Part shown: one piece after another, positions 50,736 to 51,084 of the stretch
How the letters are laid out: the number at the start of each line of letters is the position of its first letter
Position numbering within the stretch: the stretch's first letter is position 1
From: Halogranum rubrum
GTDB lineage: Archaea > Halobacteriota > Halobacteria > Halobacteriales > Haloferacaceae
NCBI RefSeq assembly: GCF_900114455.1
Contig: NZ_FOTC01000011.1
Coordinates: 1 to 51,084, forward strand
Direction of reading: 5' to 3'
Length of the DNA: 51,084 nucleotides
Translations under genes and position numbers: made by a program
The notes under the pieces: generated by a model
The model's database searches: none
Seen by the model: only the letters and a program-made list of their open reading frames with translations
Told to the model about the DNA's origin: nothing

Positions 50736-50781
50736 GTTCGAAATGCGAACAGCCCCGACGAGCGCTGCTGCTCGTCGAGGC
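50736..50781. other. Two small hairpins just downstream of the 5S rRNA
   Basis: GTTCG/CGAAC (50736-50750) and CGACGAG/CTCGTCG (50756-50777, with AGCC/GGCT extension) are paired arms in the 5S trailer. No tRNA gene is seen where haloarchaea often have one. A role in 5S 3'-end processing is possible. Confidence 0.4.
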
Positions 50782-50799
50782 TGATGAATGTAAGTATGA

Positions 50800-50923
50800 G
50801 TGGAGGCGGCGAAGTGGTGTTTCCAGAGGCTCTCGCACTCCAGTACTTGCCACCACGCTGGTGAGCTTAACTTCCGTGTTCGGGATGGGTACGGGTGGAA
50901 CCTCACCGCTGTGGCCGCCGTAA
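50800..50923 (-). rRNA. 5S ribosomal RNA
   Basis: On the minus strand the sequence starts TTACGGCGGCCACAGCGGTG, runs through CCCGTACCCATCCCGAACAC and AGTACTGGAGTGCGAGAGCC, and ends near TTCGCCGCCTCCACT. This is the haloarchaeal 5S pattern with pairing of the two ends (GGCGGC/GCCGCC). Ends are placed to within a few bases. Confidence 0.92.
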
Positions 50924-50924
50924 T

Positions 50925-50965
50925 GCCGACCTATGGAATCGAACCATAGTGATACCAATGTCGGA
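50925..50965 (-). ncRNA. tRNA-like element before the 5S rRNA
   Basis: The minus strand has a T-arm-like stem CTATGG-TTCGATT-CCATAG (50931-50949, with the TTCGATT loop of a tRNA T arm) and an acceptor-like stem CCGAC (50960-50964) with GTCGG (50926-50930). In Haloferax volcanii a tRNA-like structure upstream of 5S is cut by tRNase Z to make the 5' end, so this is likely the same device. Confidence 0.65.
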
Positions 50966-51049
50966 TTCGACTTGATCGAACCTTGTGTACGTGCATTCCA
51001 GTTAGCACCTGGACCCGTGTATCGGACACGGATTTGATCCCATGCGGTA
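50966..51049 (-). other. 23S-5S spacer
   Basis: Spacer of the rRNA operon, including the hairpin CCGTGT/ACACGG (about 51016-51031). No tRNA gene is visible. Confidence 0.6.
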
Positions 51050-51084
51050 TGAATGTGGCTTGGACTGTTAGTGCTCGTGGGCTA
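51050..51084 (-). rRNA. 23S ribosomal RNA, 3' end (cut by window edge)
   Basis: Minus-strand TAGCCCACGAGCACTAACAG then TCCAAGCCAC resembles the last helix and 3' tail of archaeal 23S rRNA. The rest lies beyond the window and the exact 3' end is uncertain. It identifies the operon order 23S-5S. Confidence 0.6.

Noticed and set aside
50640-50800. tRNA-Cys downstream of the 5S rRNA
   Set aside because: The region holds hairpins, but no cloverleaf with a T-loop and acceptor stem can be drawn.
1-51084. CRISPR array or cas genes
   Set aside because: No regularly spaced repeats with unique spacers were seen; the tandem 30-bp repeat has no spacers.

Overview
The window is GC-rich and reads as a member of the class Halobacteria (haloarchaea). 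The proteins are strongly acidic. Many genes have a TATA-like element 25-35 bases before the start codon and little or no leader. Secreted proteins carry Tat-type lipoprotein signals and one has a PGF-CTERM tail. There is a bacterio-opsin-activator-type (HTH-10) regulator, an RdfA/Sph3 cell-shape pair and a haloarchaeal 5S rRNA. The species cannot be fixed from sequence reading alone.

Layout. 1-343: right end of an IS6-family insertion sequence. 350-3445: glycosyltransferase and sugar-nucleotide epimerase in a lower-GC setting. 3482-7653: two aldo/keto reductases around a small operon with an HtpX-like protease. 7655-14580: an HTH-10 regulator divergent from a five-gene peptide/oligosaccharide ABC transporter. 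15176-19320: a galactose block with galactonate dehydratase, a GH42 beta-galactosidase broken by one in-frame TGA, and a KDPG/KDPGal-type aldolase, three pieces of a De Ley-Doudoroff route. 19750-27955: DUF1028 protein, gamma-glutamyltransferase, OFA-type MFS transporter, a 42-residue protein, a large archaeosortase-type surface protein and an amidohydrolase. 28009-34906: tiny ORFs, a zinc-ribbon mini-protein, a phenylacetate-CoA-ligase-like enzyme, hotdog thioesterases, E1 alpha and beta of a 2-oxoacid dehydrogenase and a flavin-nucleotide-binding protein flanked by polypurine tracts. 34980-44346: luciferase-like oxidoreductase, M24 hydrolase, duplicated EthD-type protein, HD hydrolase, cupin, lipoprotein, epimerase, two tandem copies of a two-gene small-membrane-protein module and a ThDP enzyme preceded by a coupled 34-codon ORF. 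44495-45265: IclR regulator. 45415-49914: sph3, rdfA, a ribbon-helix-helix-like gene and parA. 50199-51084: Rieske protein, then the 3' end of an rRNA operon (23S end, tRNA-like element, 5S, large hairpin) on the minus strand.

The most unusual signal is a family of AT-rich arrays built of 9-bp units close to ATTGTARAA. They sit in five intergenic places: 19524, 28652, 48561, 49933 and 50092. Two lie just upstream of parA (one is a perfect inverted repeat by its ribosome-binding site) and one lies just beyond its partner gene. I read them as candidate operator/centromere sites of a ParA plus ribbon-helix-helix partition system beside the rdfA-sph3 shape genes. This is inference. A second unusual signal is the duplicated module of small membrane proteins. 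No CRISPR array and no complete tRNA gene was seen.
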